Assembly (NCBI GenBank): GCA_947490145.1
Contig: CANLGD010000011.1
Location: forward strand, 1 to 62,419
From: Flavobacteriia bacterium
Lineage (GTDB): Bacteria; Bacteroidota; Bacteroidia; Flavobacteriales_D; Crocinitomicaceae
Reading direction: 5' to 3'
Length of the DNA stretch: 62,419 nucleotides
Shown here: positions 1-8,782 of the stretch, piece after piece
Layout: each line of letters begins with the position of its first letter
Position numbering within the stretch: position 1 is the first letter of the stretch
Made by a program: the position numbers and the translations under genes
Notes under the pieces: generated by a model
Database searches by the model: none
Told to the model about the DNA's origin: nothing
What the model saw: the letters and a program-made list of their open reading frames with translations, nothing else

Positions 1-303
1 AAAATTTCTCAAAATACTTATTCGAGACTTGAAAATGAAAATGTGAAATTATCGACTGAACGATTAAAACAAATAGCAGCTATTTTTGAAGTGCCAGCAG
101 AATATTTACTCAATTCAGATGCTCCAGTTTACAATTTCCACAATGAAAATGCCTCAATTAAGTATGCAGGTCACATTGAAAACATTTATGATGATCAAAA
201 AGAAGTATTTCAAAAATCGATTCAAATTTTAGAAGATCAGTTAAAACATTACCAGCAAGAAAACAAGCGCTTAATGGTTTTGCTAGAAAAAACGCTAAAA
301 TAG
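1..303 (+). CDS. XRE-family HTH transcriptional regulator (5' end outside window)
   Basis: The reading frame is open from base 1 to the stop at 301-303, so the gene begins upstream. The visible 100 residues start inside a helix-turn-helix: ISQNTYSRLENENVKLS followed by a helix ending in IFEVPAEYLL, the typical recognition helix and fifth helix of the Cro/CI (XRE) fold. The last ~30 residues are charged and predicted coiled coil (QILEDQLKHYQQENKRLMVLLEK), probably for dimerisation. A GTG at 43 lies inside the HTH and is not a credible start. The gene ends 32 bases before a HepT/MntA-type pair on the same strand, so it could regulate that pair, but this is inference; it may equally be an independent regulator. 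Confidence 0.8.
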   Translation, partial: KISQNTYSRLENENVKLSTERLKQIAAIFEVPAEYLLNSDAPVYNFHNENASIKYAGHIENIYDDQKEVFQKSIQILEDQLKHYQQENKRLMVLLEKTLK

Positions 304-335
304 CTTACTTTTACAAAAAAATAAATTTTATTTCT

Positions 336-740
336 ATGGAACCAGATACACGTTGGAAACAACGCTTTTCAAATTATGAAAAAGCTTTGGCTCACTTAAC
401 TGATGCCATTGAAACCTATCGCGATACTGAAAATGATTTAATTAAAGAAGGAATTATTCAAAGATTTGAGTTTACGCATGAGTTGGCTTGGAAAGTTATG
501 AAGGATTTTTTGGAATACGAGGGATACGTAAATATTACTGGTTCAAGAACAGCAACTCGTGAAATGTACAATAAAGATTTATTGGAAAATGGTCAAGAAT
601 GGATGAATATGATTGAAAGTAGAAATGAAACTGTTCACACGTATCAAGAAAAAATCTTGAATGAAGAGTACAATAAAATCGTAACGATTTATTATCCCCT
701 TTTTCATTCATTCTGCCTTAAAATGAAATCATTTTTATGA
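336..740 (+). CDS. HepT-like / HI0074-family nucleotidyltransferase substrate-binding protein (putative toxin)
   Basis: A 134-residue all-helical protein of the HI0074 family, part of the HEPT superfamily. It carries the HEPT ribonuclease signature R-x4-H-x-Y: Arg96, His101 and Tyr103 in SRNETVHTY. In characterised type VII toxin-antitoxin systems the HepT protein is an RNase toxin and the tyrosine of this motif is AMPylated by the partner MntA. The stop codon overlaps the start of the nucleotidyltransferase gene by four bases (ATGA), so the two are translationally coupled. ATG 336 gives the normal family length. That it is an active toxin is inference from the motif; HI0074 homologues have also been described merely as substrate-binding partners. 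Confidence 0.82.
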   Translation: MEPDTRWKQRFSNYEKALAHLTDAIETYRDTENDLIKEGIIQRFEFTHELAWKVMKDFLEYEGYVNITGSRTATREMYNKDLLENGQEWMNMIESRNETVHTYQEKILNEEYNKIVTIYYPLFHSFCLKMKSFL

Positions 741-1063
741 ATATAATCAATACTGAACTTAAATTTGGTCTTAAAGCTGAAACCATACAAAAAATAAATT
801 CAGTTTTTGAAAAGCACGTTGAAGTGGAAAAAGTTATCATTTATGGTTCACGAGCAAAAGGAAATTATCGCATTGGTTCTGATATTGATATAACGCTGTT
901 TGGAGAAAAATTAACACACGATATATTAACTCAAATAAACTTAGAAATTGACGATTTAAATACTCCTTATCTTTTCGATATTTCAATTTTTACCATGCTA
1001 AATGCGCCAAGTTTGGAAGAACACATAAATCGAGTTGGTTTGGTTTTTTACGAAAAAGAATAG
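737..1063 (+). CDS. MntA-like minimal nucleotidyltransferase (putative antitoxin)
   Basis: A 108-residue minimal nucleotidyltransferase of the DNA polymerase beta fold. The catalytic signature GS-x10-DxD is complete: Gly37-Ser38 in YGSRAKGNYRIGSDIDI with metal-binding Asp49 and Asp51; a third acidic position is probably Asp81 in the LFDISIF strand. In the MntA/HepT type VII toxin-antitoxin family the enzyme transfers AMP to the HepT tyrosine and thereby silences it. The start overlaps the HepT-like gene by four bases. The order toxin then antitoxin is seen in many such pairs. Function is inferred from the motif and partner; the substrate cannot be proved from sequence. Confidence 0.82.
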   Translation: MNIINTELKFGLKAETIQKINSVFEKHVEVEKVIIYGSRAKGNYRIGSDIDITLFGEKLTHDILTQINLEIDDLNTPYLFDISIFTMLNAPSLEEHINRVGLVFYEKE

Positions 1064-1135
1064 AGTTTTATGTCAATTTTTATTCTTGAAAATTCAAAAA
1101 TCCCACAATCTTAGCATCCGTATTACAAAAATTCT

Positions 1136-1143
1136 TATCTTCG
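1136..1143 (+). promoter_or_regulatory. Possible -7 box of the EI24/mutase operon
   Basis: TATCTTCG, one base from the Bacteroidota -7 consensus TAnnTTTG, lies 35 bases before the EI24 gene start. I see no good TTG at the expected distance upstream, so the call is tentative. Confidence 0.35.
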
Positions 1144-1178
1144 CAAAAGTTGTTTAAAATTGAATAATTATTTGAAAT

Positions 1179-1913
1179 ATGAATGCAATATCAGATCACA
1201 TATACGCTGCTAAAGCGAGTTATGACCAATTAATGAAAGGTAAATATTGGATTTATCTTTTGCCTTCAATAATCATTTCTTTGGTCTTTTTCTTTATTGC
1301 AGGAATTATTTCATCCATTTTTAGTTTTGTAAATTATGCTGATTCGGTTCCTTTCTTAGGTGAAACTTTAGAAACTGGAGTTACTGCCACAAAAGGATTT
1401 TTTTCATATTTGGGTGATATTTTTTACCAATTTTTGATTTTAACCGTTCTATCTCCTGTTTATTGTTTGCTTTCAGAAAAAGTAGATAATGATTTTACGG
1501 GAGCAAAATTCGATGGAGGAATTGTAAGAATTATGACTGATTTAATAAGAGCAATTTTTGTTGTGGTCATAGCTTTGTTTTTCAATTTGATATTTATGTT
1601 ACTGTGGTTATTTTTTGCTTGGGTAACTGGTTTCCATTTATTGGACGAAATAATGTACTTTTTAATTGGTGCATTTTTTATCGGTTTTTCATTTTATGAT
1701 TATTCTTTAGAAAGATACGAGGTTGGAACTTTTGGAAGTTGGGGTTTTGGTTTTAATAAAATTCCTTATATGTTTATCACAGGCGGATTATTTTGTTTGG
1801 CTTATAAAGTTCCATTTTTTGGAGTGATTTTATCACCGTTTTTAGTGACAATTATTAGTACGGTGGTATTTTTAAAAATGAATAACAAGATTTCTGCTTC
1901 AAAAAATTATTAA
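1179..1913 (+). CDS. EI24 domain-containing membrane protein (CysZ-like)
   Basis: A 244-residue integral membrane protein with about five to six hydrophobic segments (roughly residues 25-50, 78-100, 118-150, 155-175 and 193-235). Its opening, about 20 soluble residues ending QLMKGKYWIYLLPS, and the later segment LSPVYCLLSEKVDNDFTG fit the EI24 family, which includes the sulfate transporter CysZ; in Bacteroidota its substrate is unknown. It ends 12 bases before mutA and probably shares its transcript. A link to mutase metabolism is not shown by the sequence. Confidence 0.72.
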   Translation: MNAISDHIYAAKASYDQLMKGKYWIYLLPSIIISLVFFFIAGIISSIFSFVNYADSVPFLGETLETGVTATKGFFSYLGDIFYQFLILTVLSPVYCLLSEKVDNDFTGAKFDGGIVRIMTDLIRAIFVVVIALFFNLIFMLLWLFFAWVTGFHLLDEIMYFLIGAFFIGFSFYDYSLERYEVGTFGSWGFGFNKIPYMFITGGLFCLAYKVPFFGVILSPFLVTIISTVVFLKMNNKISASKNY

Positions 1914-1925
1914 ATAAAATATTAA

Positions 1926-3260
1926 ATGCAAAATTTATTTAAAGATTTCCAATATCCAACGAAAGATCAATGGATTGAAACCTTAACAAAAGAATTAAAA
2001 GGTGCTGATTTTTCTTCTTCGCTAATTAAAAATGATGAAATTGAAGGAATTTCTTATCCAAGTTTTTTTCACAAAGATGATATTGAAAATAGGGCAGAAG
2101 TTCCCGGACAATTTCCTTATACGAGAGGATTTTATTCTGAAATTAACGATTGGTCAATTGTTGGTGAAATTTTAGTTTCAGATGAAAAAACAGCAAATAA
2201 GAGAGCTTTAGAACTTTTAATGAATGGAAATACTGCATTAATTTTTGAGTTTTCAAAAGAAGAAAATTTAGATTTAACGCTTTTATTCAAAGACATAAAA
2301 TTTGAATACATAAAAGGTTATTTTAAAACTCAAAATACGGCTTTATTAAATGAATTAAAAGCTTACTTTGATCAAAATTTATTTTCTGAAATTTTATTCT
2401 CATACAATCCTTTAGCTGAAAAGCTGCAATTAAATGCTTCAGATATTGTTGAATTTAAAAATGGACTTTCTAGAAATTTTGAAATAGATGCTTATTCATT
2501 TCAGCAGACTGGAGCTAATATTTCGCAAGAAATTGCTTTTGCTTTAAGTTTAGGACATGAATATTTAGCGCAACAAATCGCATTGGGGAAAACAGTTGAT
2601 GACGCTTTAGTAAATATTCATTTCACGTTTGGAGTCGGGTCCAATTTCTTGTTTGAAATTGCAAAACTTAGAGCTTTCAGGTTACTTTGGTCAAAAATCG
2701 CAAAAACATATTCTCCAGTTCATAAATGCAATGAAACAGCAAGTGTGACTTCAAAAACCGGTTTTTTAAATAAATCCTTACAAGATCCTTTTACAAATTT
2801 ATTGCGCCAAACGACAGAAGTGATGTCAGCAGTTTTAGGCGGAGCAACGCAGATTATTAATCAAGCTTACGATAAATATTCTTTAGATCATTCGTCAAAT
2901 TTCACTGAGCGAATGGCTGGAAATATTTCCTTAATATTGAAAGAAGAATCTTATTTAAATCAAGTTTTGGACGCTGTCGGTGGAAGTTATGCCATTGAAA
3001 GTTTAACTGAAACTTTTGCGAACAAAGCGTGGAGTTTATTTCAGGAAAATGAAAAATCAAGTGAATTAGTTGATTCAGATTTTTTAGAAAACATTAAATT
3101 AACTTCCGAAAAAAGAATTTCATTATTTAAAGAAAAGAAAAAAACATTAATTGGTATAAATAAATTTCCCAATCCTGAAAAATCAAATCTTGAATGGAAA
3201 GAAAATAAGGCTTTGTATTTTGGTTTGAAGCAAGTTGTAATTGAAAATGAAATAAATTAA
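1926..3260 (+). CDS. mutA: Methylmalonyl-CoA mutase small (alpha-like, non-catalytic) subunit
   Basis: A 444-residue protein matching the small subunit of heterodimeric methylmalonyl-CoA mutase. It follows the TIM-barrel part of the large subunit (for example SLGHEYLAQQIALG, FGVGSNFLFEIAKLRAFRLLW and the QDPFTNLLRQTTE region) but has no cobalamin-binding domain and is shorter than the usual 600-plus residues of many small subunits, as is common in Bacteroidota. It is thought to stabilise the catalytic subunit, which follows after an intervening nuclease gene. The enzyme interconverts succinyl-CoA and methylmalonyl-CoA, in propionate formation or use. ATG 1926 lies 12 bases after the EI24 gene. 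Confidence 0.93.
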   Translation: MQNLFKDFQYPTKDQWIETLTKELKGADFSSSLIKNDEIEGISYPSFFHKDDIENRAEVPGQFPYTRGFYSEINDWSIVGEILVSDEKTANKRALELLMNGNTALIFEFSKEENLDLTLLFKDIKFEYIKGYFKTQNTALLNELKAYFDQNLFSEILFSYNPLAEKLQLNASDIVEFKNGLSRNFEIDAYSFQQTGANISQEIAFALSLGHEYLAQQIALGKTVDDALVNIHFTFGVGSNFLFEIAKLRAFRLLWSKIAKTYSPVHKCNETASVTSKTGFLNKSLQDPFTNLLRQTTEVMSAVLGGATQIINQAYDKYSLDHSSNFTERMAGNISLILKEESYLNQVLDAVGGSYAIESLTETFANKAWSLFQENEKSSELVDSDFLENIKLTSEKRISLFKEKKKTLIGINKFPNPEKSNLEWKENKALYFGLKQVVIENEIN

Positions 3261-3269
3261 TTCAACTTT

Positions 3270-4475
3270 ATGAAATTCGACCTACTTGTTAATTCTGTAA
3301 AAGAAACGCATGTTGGCTTTCAAAAGCAAGCTGCAAAATCAATCAATTTAACCTTGACTTTGCGAAATTGGTTGATTGGTTATTATATTGTCGAGTTTGA
3401 GCAGAAAGGTGAAGATAGAGCCAGATATGGAGAAAAACTTTTAGTTCGTCTTGCAGAAAATGTAAAAATTGAAGGGCTTTCCCCGACTGCTTTAAAACTG
3501 AATAGACAGTTTTTTCTTTGTTACCCACAAATAATTACTGCTTTACCAATTCAATTAAAAAAACTTGGAATAAATTTCGCTTCACAGATTTTGCCGACAC
3601 TGTCGGCAGAATTACAAAATGCTACAAATGTAACTGACCCAATTGGGCAGACAGTGTCTGACCAATTTCAATTAATTAATAATGAGATGATTGAGATTGG
3701 TCAGACACTGTCGGACAAATCTTTATTAGTACCATCTGAAATATTATTAAGCAAGTTGTCATTCTCACACTTTATTGAACTTTTCACCTTAAAAGAACAA
3801 TTAAAAAGAACTTTCTACGAAATAGAATGTATAAAAGGTAATTGGAGTGTAAGAGAATTGAGAAGACAAATTAATACACTTTACATTGAAAGAAGTGGAA
3901 TGAGTATTGACAAAATGAAATTACGCTCGTTAACGAATGAAAAAGCAGATATTTTTAATCCGCAAGAAATTGTGAAATCAGTTTATGCATTTGAATTTTT
4001 AGGTTTGAAAGCGAAAGATGTAGTAGAAGAAAAAGATTTAGAAAGTGCATTGCTAAATCAAATTCAAAATTTTATTTTGGAATTAGGTAATGGTTTTTGT
4101 TTTGAAAGCAGACAAAAAAGAATTTTAATTGATGACAGATATTATTTTGTAGATTTGGTTTTTTATCATCGAATTTTAAAATGTCATATTTTGATTGAAT
4201 TGAAATTAGATGAATTTAAGCATGAACATTTATCACAATTAAACACATACGTTTCTTACTTTAGAGAAGAAGTCAAACAATTAGAAGACAATCCACCAAT
4301 TGGAATTTTAATGTGCACCAACAAAGGGAAAAAATTAGCGGAATACGCTTTAAGTGGAATGGATGAAAAATTATTTATCTCTAAGTATTTAGTTGAATTA
4401 CCTAGTAAAGAAGTTTTAACAGCATTTATAGAAAACGAAATTTTATCAATAAAAGATTTTAAAGAAAATGAATAA
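3270..4475 (+). CDS. DUF1016 / YhcG-family PDDEXK nuclease domain protein
   Basis: A 401-residue protein of the DUF1016 (YhcG) family. The N-terminal domain (about residues 10-100, [26 protein letters not shown]) is the family's winged-helix-like region. The C-terminal domain has a PDDEXK nuclease core: Asp295 in [10 protein letters not shown] and Glu310-x-Lys312 in LIELKLDEF. The middle part contains three in-frame repeats with T(L/V)S cores at about residues 108, 125 and 143, encoded by short DNA palindromes. The gene sits between mutA (9 bases away) and mutB (8-base overlap), an unexpected place for a nuclease. Family members are linked to mobile DNA and defence, but the substrate is unknown. 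It was probably inserted into the mutase operon. Confidence 0.88.
   Translation: MKFDLLVNSVKETHVGFQKQAAKSINLTLTLRNWLIGYYIVEFEQKGEDRARYGEKLLVRLAENVKIEGLSPTALKLNRQFFLCYPQIITALPIQLKKLGINFASQILPTLSAELQNATNVTDPIGQTVSDQFQLINNEMIEIGQTLSDKSLLVPSEILLSKLSFSHFIELFTLKEQLKRTFYEIECIKGNWSVRELRRQINTLYIERSGMSIDKMKLRSLTNEKADIFNPQEIVKSVYAFEFLGLKAKDVVEEKDLESALLNQIQNFILELGNGFCFESRQKRILIDDRYYFVDLVFYHRILKCHILIELKLDEFKHEHLSQLNTYVSYFREEVKQLEDNPPIGILMCTNKGKKLAEYALSGMDEKLFISKYLVELPSKEVLTAFIENEILSIKDFKENE
3591..3716 (+). repeat. Three palindromic repeats inside the DUF1016 gene
   Basis: Three related short inverted repeats lie in frame: TGCCGACACTGTCGGCA (3592-3608, 8-base arms around one base), CAGACAGTGTCTG (3648-3660, 6-base arms) and CAGACACTGTCGGAC (3701-3715, imperfect). 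They encode [15 protein letters not shown] and IGQTLSDK at 17-18-residue spacing. They could fold as hairpins in DNA or mRNA. Confidence 0.7.
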
Positions 4476-6600
4476 AATTAATTTCTCAACAATTCCTTGG
4501 AAAGAGGATTTCAAAAATGAACAAAAAGAGGCAATTGATACTTATCAAACAGCTGAAAAAATCACTTTGAAAAGTTTTTACCAACAAGAAGATATCGAAA
4601 ATACAGAGCACATTGGTTTTGTTTCTGGAATCGCACCTTTTTTGCGCGGACCCTATGGATCAATGTACTCAATTCGACCTTGGACAATTCGACAATACGC
4701 TGGTTTTTCAACTGCCGAAGATTCAAATGCTTTTTACAAGCGAAATCTTGCCGCTGGACAAAAAGGGTTATCTGTAGCCTTTGATTTAGCAACGCATCGA
4801 GGGTATGATTCAGATCATGAGCGTGTTGTTGGCGATGTTGGAAAAGCTGGAGTTGCAATTGATTCAGTGTTGGATATGAAAATACTTTTCGACTCGATTC
4901 CTCTAGACGAAATGTCGGTTTCCATGACGATGAATGGTGCTGTTTTACCAATTTTGGCTTTTTATATTGTTGCAGCTGAAGAACAAGGAGTGAAACAAGA
5001 ACAATTGACGGGAACAATTCAGAATGACATTCTAAAGGAGTTTATGGTGAGAAATACTTACATTTATCCACCCGCTCCATCAATGAAAATTATTGCTGAT
5101 ATCTTTGAATATACAGCGAAAAATATGCCTAAATTTAATTCAATTTCAATTTCAGGCTACCACATGCAAGAAGCTGGAGCAACAGCTGCGATTGAATTAG
5201 CTTATACTTTAGCAGATGGTTTGGAATATTTGAGAGCAGGAATTAAGGCTGGAATGGAAGTAGATGAATTTGCTCCAAGATTAAGTTTCTTTTGGGCAAT
5301 CGGAATGAATCATTTCATGGAAATTGCTAAAATGCGTGCAGGAAGATTGTTGTGGAGTAAATTAGTGAATGAATTTAAACCTAAATCAACAAAATCTTTG
5401 GCTTTGAGAACCCATTGTCAAACTTCTGGTTGGAGTTTGACAGAGCAAGATCCATTCAATAATATTGCTCGGACATGCATCGAAGCAATGGCTGCAGCGC
5501 TTGGTGGAACACAATCTTTACACACAAATGCGCTTGATGAAGCAATTGCTTTGCCAACTGATTTTTCAGCTCGAATAGCTCGAAATACACAAATTTATAT
5601 TCAAGAAGAAACTGGAATCACACAGATAATTGATCCACTTGGAGGAAGTTATTATGTCGAAAAATTGACGGAAGAATTGGTCGACGAAGCTTGGAAATTA
5701 ATTCAAGAAGTTGAAAATTTAGGTGGAATGGCTAAAGCAATTGAAACTGGAATTCCGAAAATGAGAATCGAAGAAGCCGCTGCAAGAAAACAAGCTAGAA
5801 TTGATTCAGACAAAGATATTATTGTTGGAGTAAATCGCTACGTGCTTGAAAGAGAAGAAAAATTAGATATTTTAGATGTTGATAACGATAAAGTTAGAAT
5901 CGGTCAAATCGCTCGAATCAACAAAATGAAAGCTGAACGAAATTCAGAAGAAGTTAATTTGGCTTTAGAAAAACTAGAAATTGGCGCTCAAACTGGAGAA
6001 GGGAATTTACTTGAATTAGCAATTGATTGCGCCAGAAAAAGAGCTACTTTAGGTGAGATTTCTTTTGCAATGGAAAAAACTTTTGGTCGTTACCAAGCAA
6101 CAATTCGCTCCATAAGTGGAGTTTATTCCTCAGAATCTATGCAAGATAAAGAATTTGAAAAAGCACGCGAACTGGCAGACAAATTTGCTGAATTAGAGGG
6201 AAGAAGACCACGAATTATGATTGCCAAAATGGGACAAGATGGTCACGATCGTGGAGCAAAAGTAATTGCAACTTCTTTCGCTGACATTGGTTTTGATGTG
6301 GATATAGGTCCCTTATTTCAAACTCCTGCAGAGGCAGCAAAACAGGCAATTGAAAATGATGTACATATTCTAGGAGTTTCATCTTTGGCGGCTGGGCATA
6401 AAACTTTAGTACCACAAGTTATTGAAGAATTGAAAAAATATGGAAGAGAAGATATTATGGTTGTTGCGGGGGGAGTTATTCCGCAACAAGATTATGAGTT
6501 TCTTTATGATGCTGGAGTGTTTGGCGTTTTTGGTCCAGGTACAAAAATCTCTAAAGCAGCCATTTCAATTTTAGAATTGCTAATCCAAAGTTCATTGTGA
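4468..6600 (+). CDS. mutB: Methylmalonyl-CoA mutase large catalytic subunit
   Basis: A 710-residue adenosylcobalamin-dependent mutase, the usual length. The N-terminal TIM barrel carries the substrate-channel signatures [20 protein letters not shown] and [20 protein letters not shown]. The C-terminal Rossmann domain (about residues 578-710) has the cobalamin-binding motif DGHDRG with lower-ligand His593, and the later [12 protein letters not shown] and AGGVIP segments. It pairs with the small subunit to convert (R)-methylmalonyl-CoA and succinyl-CoA. The start overlaps the end of the nuclease gene by eight bases, so translation may be coupled to that gene rather than directly to mutA. Confidence 0.97.
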   Translation: MNKINFSTIPWKEDFKNEQKEAIDTYQTAEKITLKSFYQQEDIENTEHIGFVSGIAPFLRGPYGSMYSIRPWTIRQYAGFSTAEDSNAFYKRNLAAGQKGLSVAFDLATHRGYDSDHERVVGDVGKAGVAIDSVLDMKILFDSIPLDEMSVSMTMNGAVLPILAFYIVAAEEQGVKQEQLTGTIQNDILKEFMVRNTYIYPPAPSMKIIADIFEYTAKNMPKFNSISISGYHMQEAGATAAIELAYTLADGLEYLRAGIKAGMEVDEFAPRLSFFWAIGMNHFMEIAKMRAGRLLWSKLVNEFKPKSTKSLALRTHCQTSGWSLTEQDPFNNIARTCIEAMAAALGGTQSLHTNALDEAIALPTDFSARIARNTQIYIQEETGITQIIDPLGGSYYVEKLTEELVDEAWKLIQEVENLGGMAKAIETGIPKMRIEEAAARKQARIDSDKDIIVGVNRYVLEREEKLDILDVDNDKVRIGQIARINKMKAERNSEEVNLALEKLEIGAQTGEGNLLELAIDCARKRATLGEISFAMEKTFGRYQATIRSISGVYSSESMQDKEFEKARELADKFAELEGRRPRIMIAKMGQDGHDRGAKVIATSFADIGFDVDIGPLFQTPAEAAKQAIENDVHILGVSSLAAGHKTLVPQVIEELKKYGREDIMVVAGGVIPQQDYEFLYDAGVFGVFGPGTKISKAAISILELLIQSSL

Positions 6601-6601
6601 A

Positions 6602-7351
6602 ATGAAAAAAAGGCTTCAGTTTTTTGACAATCCATTCATGGGTTATTTAATTTTTTTTTCAATAATATTAATTTGTATTGCCTCCTATTTTGTTGAGTGG
6701 CTTTGGTTTTTGAAAGAGTTTTTATCCCTTTTAGGTAAAGAAGTAATCGCACTATTTGTTTTAGTGTTTATAATATTCACTTACTCTAAGATTAAGGATT
6801 TTTTTTCTATTCTAAAAAGAAAAAGTTTATCACCAAGTAGAAAAATATTGAATGTAATTTTTGAAAATTTAACTTATCTAATTTATTCAGAAATAATTTT
6901 CATTTCATTTCTTTGTCTGGCTCCTTTGATATTAAATGATATGGGAAAGGTTGAAAATCCTATGTTTTACGTTTTTATTTGGAACATTATAATTTTGCCT
7001 TTCGTGTTTTATTATTTATTTTTCTCTCAATTCAAAATTTTAAAAAAAGCACTTATTAGTGATAAAGAGGTTCGAAAAACTGGCTTAGATTTAACAATAA
7101 AAAATTTGGCTTCAAAAATAAATCAGTTATCAACTTTTTATAAAACTTCTTTGGAATGTTATTTTTTTCCAATGTCGCAAGAAATTGATTTAATGCAAAA
7201 GCAAAAACAAATTAAAAATGTTGAAAATCAATTGAGTTTAATTTTAAAAATTCAAGAATTTGAAGAAAATAATAAATTTGATAATAGCTCAGAGATTTAT
7301 TTAAAATTATTAGATGAATATGATGAAATAAAAAATAACTTCTACAAATAA
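6602..7351 (+). CDS. Hypothetical four-helix membrane protein
   Basis: A 249-residue protein I cannot assign to a family. It has four hydrophobic segments (about residues 14-32, 42-62, 88-111 and 122-144) and then a ~100-residue hydrophilic tail rich in Lys, Glu and Gln (KQKQIKNVENQLSLILKIQEFEENN), probably helical or coiled coil on the cytoplasmic side. The start lies one base after the mutB stop, so it is probably cotranscribed with the mutase genes. It uses many AAA and TTT codons, more AT-rich than mutB. Confidence 0.65.
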   Translation: MKKRLQFFDNPFMGYLIFFSIILICIASYFVEWLWFLKEFLSLLGKEVIALFVLVFIIFTYSKIKDFFSILKRKSLSPSRKILNVIFENLTYLIYSEIIFISFLCLAPLILNDMGKVENPMFYVFIWNIIILPFVFYYLFFSQFKILKKALISDKEVRKTGLDLTIKNLASKINQLSTFYKTSLECYFFPMSQEIDLMQKQKQIKNVENQLSLILKIQEFEENNKFDNSSEIYLKLLDEYDEIKNNFYK

Positions 7352-7611
7352 AAGGTTATGTCCACAAAAAAAGTACATTAATTTTTGTACATAGATATTC
7401 TCCAAATTGTGTATTATTTTTAAAATATGAATTTTTCAAAGTGATAATTTTTAATTAAAACGGGTAAGAAATCATATACAAGGATTAAATTTTAAGAATT
7501 AAAGTGAAAAATATTGCAGGATTAAAAATTATATTTATATTCGGCATGATTATTGAAAAATGTTTTTCAACTAAATAAGGAAAAATATAAATATAAAATA
7601 AGTTTAAATAC

Positions 7612-8343
7612 ATGGTTATGAAAAAGTTAATTGCAATATTTTATTTGATGAGTATGGTTTTTCAGGCAAATGCACAGCCACCAACTTTCGATGATTTATT
7701 AATTTTATTTGCAGATGGGAATTATCCTAAATTGATAAAAGAAACCGCAAAATATGCTGAGAAAGATGATGCTAAAAATTTTCCGGAAGTTTTTTATTGG
7801 ATGGCGAAAGCACAATATAAAATCTCTTTTATAGCAGATAGAAATGAAGATTATAAAAATGCGTTTAAGGATTGTTTTGGCTCAATAAGTAAATGTATTA
7901 AAAAAGATAAATCTGGAACGTTTTACAAGGAACACAGAGAATTTTTCTCAGACGTAAAAAAAACCTTGGTTGAAATGATTAAAAACGATTTAGAAGCAAA
8001 AGATTATAGAAAAGCTGCAGGTTGGATACAAAAAGCCTATAAAATAAATCCAACGGATATGGCAGCTAAATACTTAGAGGGAGCGTGTAAATTTAGAGTT
8101 CAAGATAAAGGTGGAGCAAATGCACTTTGGAAAGAATCTGAAAAATTGCTAGCAGCAACCAAATCAATCGACGATTGGATGGATGAAGATAAGGAATTAT
8201 TTAAAATATCAATGTTTGAAACTGCTGAGTGTTATATAGCGATGAGACAGCCAGAAAAAGCTAGAGATTTGTTAGGAAAAGTTGCTCAGTGGTATGAAGG
8301 TGATGAAGATTTCAAAGCTAAATATGATGCAATTGTAAATTAA
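7612..8343 (+). CDS. Secreted TPR-like hypothetical protein
   Basis: A 243-residue protein with a signal peptide (MKKLIAIFYLMSMVFQANAQ, predicted cleavage after ANA). ATG 7618 is the more natural start for the signal peptide; ATG 7612 adds only Met-Val. The mature part is helical and repeats patterns such as NYPKLIKETAKYAEKDDAK, DYRKAAGWIQKAYKINPTD and QPEKARDLLGKVAQWYEGD, which look like tetratricopeptide helices that hold proteins together. No catalytic motif is visible. It stands alone, 268 bases from the preceding gene; role unknown. Confidence 0.65.
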   Translation: MVMKKLIAIFYLMSMVFQANAQPPTFDDLLILFADGNYPKLIKETAKYAEKDDAKNFPEVFYWMAKAQYKISFIADRNEDYKNAFKDCFGSISKCIKKDKSGTFYKEHREFFSDVKKTLVEMIKNDLEAKDYRKAAGWIQKAYKINPTDMAAKYLEGACKFRVQDKGGANALWKESEKLLAATKSIDDWMDEDKELFKISMFETAECYIAMRQPEKARDLLGKVAQWYEGDEDFKAKYDAIVN

Positions 8344-8782
8344 ATTCTAACCATTTTTTTAAAAAAAGGCTCTCAGTTTTTTGAGACCACTGAAAAAGTA
8401 TAATTAAGAATAAAATATAATTAAGAATGGGTGAGAGACTTTGGTTTTTTACCCATTTTTTCTTCTCTATGGCTCTCTAATAACAGTAAAAAAGCGATTA
8501 CGAAAAATCAAAACTTTTATTATTCGCGTTAAAAAAATGCTTGTTGAAAATGAAAACTTTTTCATTGGCCCACTTACTGCATCTGCTTTTTTCATAATGT
8601 GTCCATTAAAATTACTTAAAAAGTTATTTTCTAAAAAATACTCTAACCTTTGTGAAAGAGGTCAATATTTTTTCAGAATAACTTTTTAACTTTACAAACT
8701 TTATCAGATACTACTCAAATTTCAAAATTCTTGATTACCTTTATATTGCTTTTTTGAATATACATCAGATAATTTACTTCAA
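8344..8782. other. Gene-free interval with AT-rich direct repeats
   Basis: No convincing gene is seen in these 439 bases. An imperfect hairpin (GGCTCTCA with TGAGACC, 8368-8387) lies 24 bases after the preceding gene. Two direct copies of TAATTAAGAAT lie at 8401-8411 and 8418-8428. An open frame at 8441-8689 starts at TTG and resembles nothing I know. Confidence 0.5.

Noticed and set aside
4562-5017. 151-codon minus-strand frame inside mutB
   Set aside because: Entirely within a strongly conserved coding region; Gln/Leu/His-rich translation typical of an antisense shadow.
8368-8387. Terminator after the TPR-like gene
   Set aside because: The stem is imperfect and its T-run lies on the minus-strand side, where there is no gene to terminate.
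8441-8689. 82-codon open frame between the TPR-like and SGNH genes
   Set aside because: It starts with TTG, has no recognisable pattern or promoter, and its composition looks like translated AT-rich intergenic DNA.
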